Source of the DNA: Candidatus Thalassarchaeaceae archaeon
GTDB lineage: Archaea > Thermoplasmatota > Poseidoniia > Poseidoniales > Thalassarchaeaceae
Reading direction: 5' to 3'
Length of the DNA: 6,199 nt
NCBI GenBank assembly: GCA_013329905.1
Contig: DUJH01000034.1
Coordinates: 18,927-25,125, forward strand
This document shows positions 5,237-6,199 of this stretch, one piece after another. Both the position numbers and the translations under genes were made by a program. The notes beneath the pieces were generated by a model. It saw only the letters and a program-made list of their open reading frames with translations, was not told the DNA's origin and did not search any database. The first letter of the stretch is position 1. Each line of letters opens with the position of its first letter.

Positions 5237-6199
5237 TCAATCACCCTTCTGTTGATCTAGCCATTTCTGACCATAGAAGGCCCACTGCTCCATTGTCCAT
5301 CCATCGGGGAGGCCTTCTTCTGGAATGGGCGGAACACCAGGCGGGAGGGCAATCTCAGACTCAACAGCCGGCTCCTCCACCGGCTCAGGCTCAGGAATTG
5401 CCTCCTCAACTGGCTCTGGCTCTGGCATAGGCTCAGGTTCAGGCATTGGTGGAGGGGGCATTTCAGGCGCAGGAGGTGCTGCTTGCTCATCCTCTGGTAG
5501 AGGGGGCGGAGGCATCTCAGCTGCAGGATTCTCAAAGATATCAGCTGAGCCACCGTACATCGAATTAGCAACCTCGTCGGCTGCTGGCAACTCAGGCGCG
5601 GCTGGGACTTCGCCGTCCCCACCGAGGTTAGCAAAACTTGACGAGTAATCCTCGATACTCGAGTATTCCTCGAGCGGCGCTTGGGCTTCCTTGACGATTC
5701 GGAATGTGATTATGCCGACGACAGCCATTGCAACTAATCCGGCGATCACGAAGACAATGTTAGCTGCCAACTTGGCGATAAATCCGACATCGGGTCCATC
5801 GGTGACCTGAACAGTCTTCACCATTTGAATTGGAGTTCCGACAGATACCTTGTCTATGTCGGAATCGACCGCAAGAATCACGTTGAACATGAGCGTATTC
5901 TCGCCAAGATTGTCCAGATGCTCCTGCTTGACATCAACACGAACTGTCACGACCTTTATCGAACCGGCTGGCAGAACGAAATCTCGGTCCTCGCTGTCAA
6001 CACGGACATCGAAGACGTTGAAGAAGAGTTCAGGCTCTGTGGTGCGATCAATATCCGCTCTCATCAACTGTTCAGATGTCGTATGCAAATTCTGAACAGT
6101 GAATTCGAGGATATATTCTCCCTTCTCATCAACTACGACGGTTTGTCCACCGGCTGGAGGCAAAACTAGCATCCATCCGACCTTTCCAACCTTGAATTC
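5237..6199 (-). CDS. Single-pass membrane protein with extracellular beta-sandwich-like domain and Pro-rich cytoplasmic tail (5' truncated)
   Basis: The frame is open to the right window edge (EFKVGKVGW precedes the first in-frame Met at 6172), so the N-terminus and any signal peptide are missing; 320 residues are visible. Numbering from that Met: residues 15-124 are rich in beta-strand patterns of the CARDB/NEW3 kind (EYILEFTVQNL, DFVLPAGSIKVVTVRVDV, NTLMFNVILAV). About 131-160 is one transmembrane helix (IVFVIAGLVAMAVVGIITF core) followed by positive charges (R158, K161), which puts the N-terminal part outside. Residues 187-286 are a Pro/Glu/Ala-rich low-complexity region with PEPEP repeats. 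The last 25 residues hold a conserved-looking Trp/Tyr motif, GLPDGWTMEQWAFYGQKWL. The whole suggests a surface-layer or envelope protein with a cytoplasmic interaction tail; the specific role is unknown. It ends 99 bp before the thermosome ATG on the same strand. Confidence 0.85.
   Translation of the reverse strand, partial: EFKVGKVGWMLVLPPAGGQTVVVDEKGEYILEFTVQNLHTTSEQLMRADIDRTTEPELFFNVFDVRVDSEDRDFVLPAGSIKVVTVRVDVKQEHLDNLGENTLMFNVILAVDSDIDKVSVGTPIQMVKTVQVTDGPDVGFIAKLAANIVFVIAGLVAMAVVGIITFRIVKEAQAPLEEYSSIEDYSSSFANLGGDGEVPAAPELPAADEVANSMYGGSADIFENPAAEMPPPPLPEDEQAAPPAPEMPPPPMPEPEPMPEPEPVEEAIPEPEPVEEPAVESEIALPPGVPPIPEEGLPDGWTMEQWAFYGQKWLDQQKGD
5258..5314 (-). other. C-terminal GWTMEQW tail motif of the membrane protein
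   Basis: GLPDGWTMEQWAFYGQKWL sits at the very end of a disordered Pro-rich tail. Its aromatic spacing (W, W, Y, W) suggests a small folded helix-containing docking module. I recall similar GLPxGWTxEQWxxYG tails on other predicted Marine Group II membrane proteins, but could not check this here. Confidence 0.55.
5369..5446 (-). repeat. In-gene low-complexity repeat encoding PEPEP/PEPEPVEE units
   Basis: Residues 243-268 of the membrane protein (Met numbering) read MPEPEPMPEPEP, then VEEAIPEPEPVEEP. The DNA carries near-repeats of GGCTCAGG/GGCTCTGG on the plus strand. Such tracts can change length by slippage in frame, and encode a stiff, negatively charged spacer. Confidence 0.7.

Noticed and set aside
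5116..5648. Plus-strand open frames opposite the membrane protein, one very Gly/Ser-rich (5325-5648)
   Set aside because: They are antisense to a well-supported gene; the Gly/Ser composition is just the reverse complement of the Pro/Glu repeat codons.
5825..6169. Plus-strand open frames of 81 and 114 codons opposite the membrane protein ectodomain
   Set aside because: No recognisable domain or ribosome site, and the minus-strand frame has clear beta-strand and membrane patterns.
6194..6199. Window ends exactly in GAATTC, suggesting an EcoRI cloning junction
   Set aside because: Other GAATTC sites occur uncut inside the window (5228-5233 and 6101-6106), and the reading frame runs through to the edge, so this is probably where the window was cut or coincidence.

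Overview
The window looks like part of an uncultured marine euryarchaeal genome, most likely Marine Group II (Poseidoniales) or a close Thermoplasmatota relative. The evidence is a group II chaperonin (thermosome), a Hef/XPF-type ERCC4 nuclease, a good archaeal Shine-Dalgarno site, very tight gene packing, and a membrane protein ending in a GLPDGWTMEQW tail of a kind I associate from memory with that group. The placement is inferred from gene content; no rRNA or other phylogenetic marker is present.

Layout. Bases 1-582 (+) hold the C-terminal part of a Hef/XPF-like structure-specific nuclease, cut by the left edge. Everything to its right is on the minus strand and reads right to left. First is the 3' part of a single-pass membrane protein (6199-5237), cut by the right edge. 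A 99-bp gap follows, then a complete thermosome subunit (5137-3527). After a 95-bp gap with a perfect hairpin comes a 657-residue multidomain redox protein (3431-1458). Nine bases later an HdrB/SdhE-like CCG-domain protein begins (1448-588). Its stop faces the nuclease stop, with only 5 bp between the convergent genes. No tRNA, rRNA, CRISPR array or mobile element is visible.

The most interesting part is the two-gene unit at 588-3431. The larger protein joins a single-cluster ferredoxin, an Ala/Glu/Pro linker, a flavodoxin domain resembling the FMN domain of sulfite reductase (CysJ) or cytochrome P450 reductase, and a C-terminal region that follows the fold pattern of succinate dehydrogenase/fumarate reductase iron-sulfur subunits (SdhB/TfrB). 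The gene after it encodes an HdrB/SdhE-like protein. SdhB followed by HdrB is the arrangement of thiol:fumarate reductase TfrB and of type E succinate dehydrogenases. Here, however, the SdhB-like region has lost every recognisable Fe-S ligand cysteine, and the HdrB-like protein keeps only 3 of the 10 canonical CCG cysteines. Both frames are open and well conserved otherwise. The pair therefore looks like a TfrB/SdhB-SdhE scaffold whose original clusters were lost while a new ferredoxin-FMN head was added. Its substrate and partners cannot be told from the sequence.

The thermosome gene is otherwise ordinary but has an altered residue context at the GDGTT nucleotide motif. Its upstream gap contains two inverted repeats that could be regulatory.
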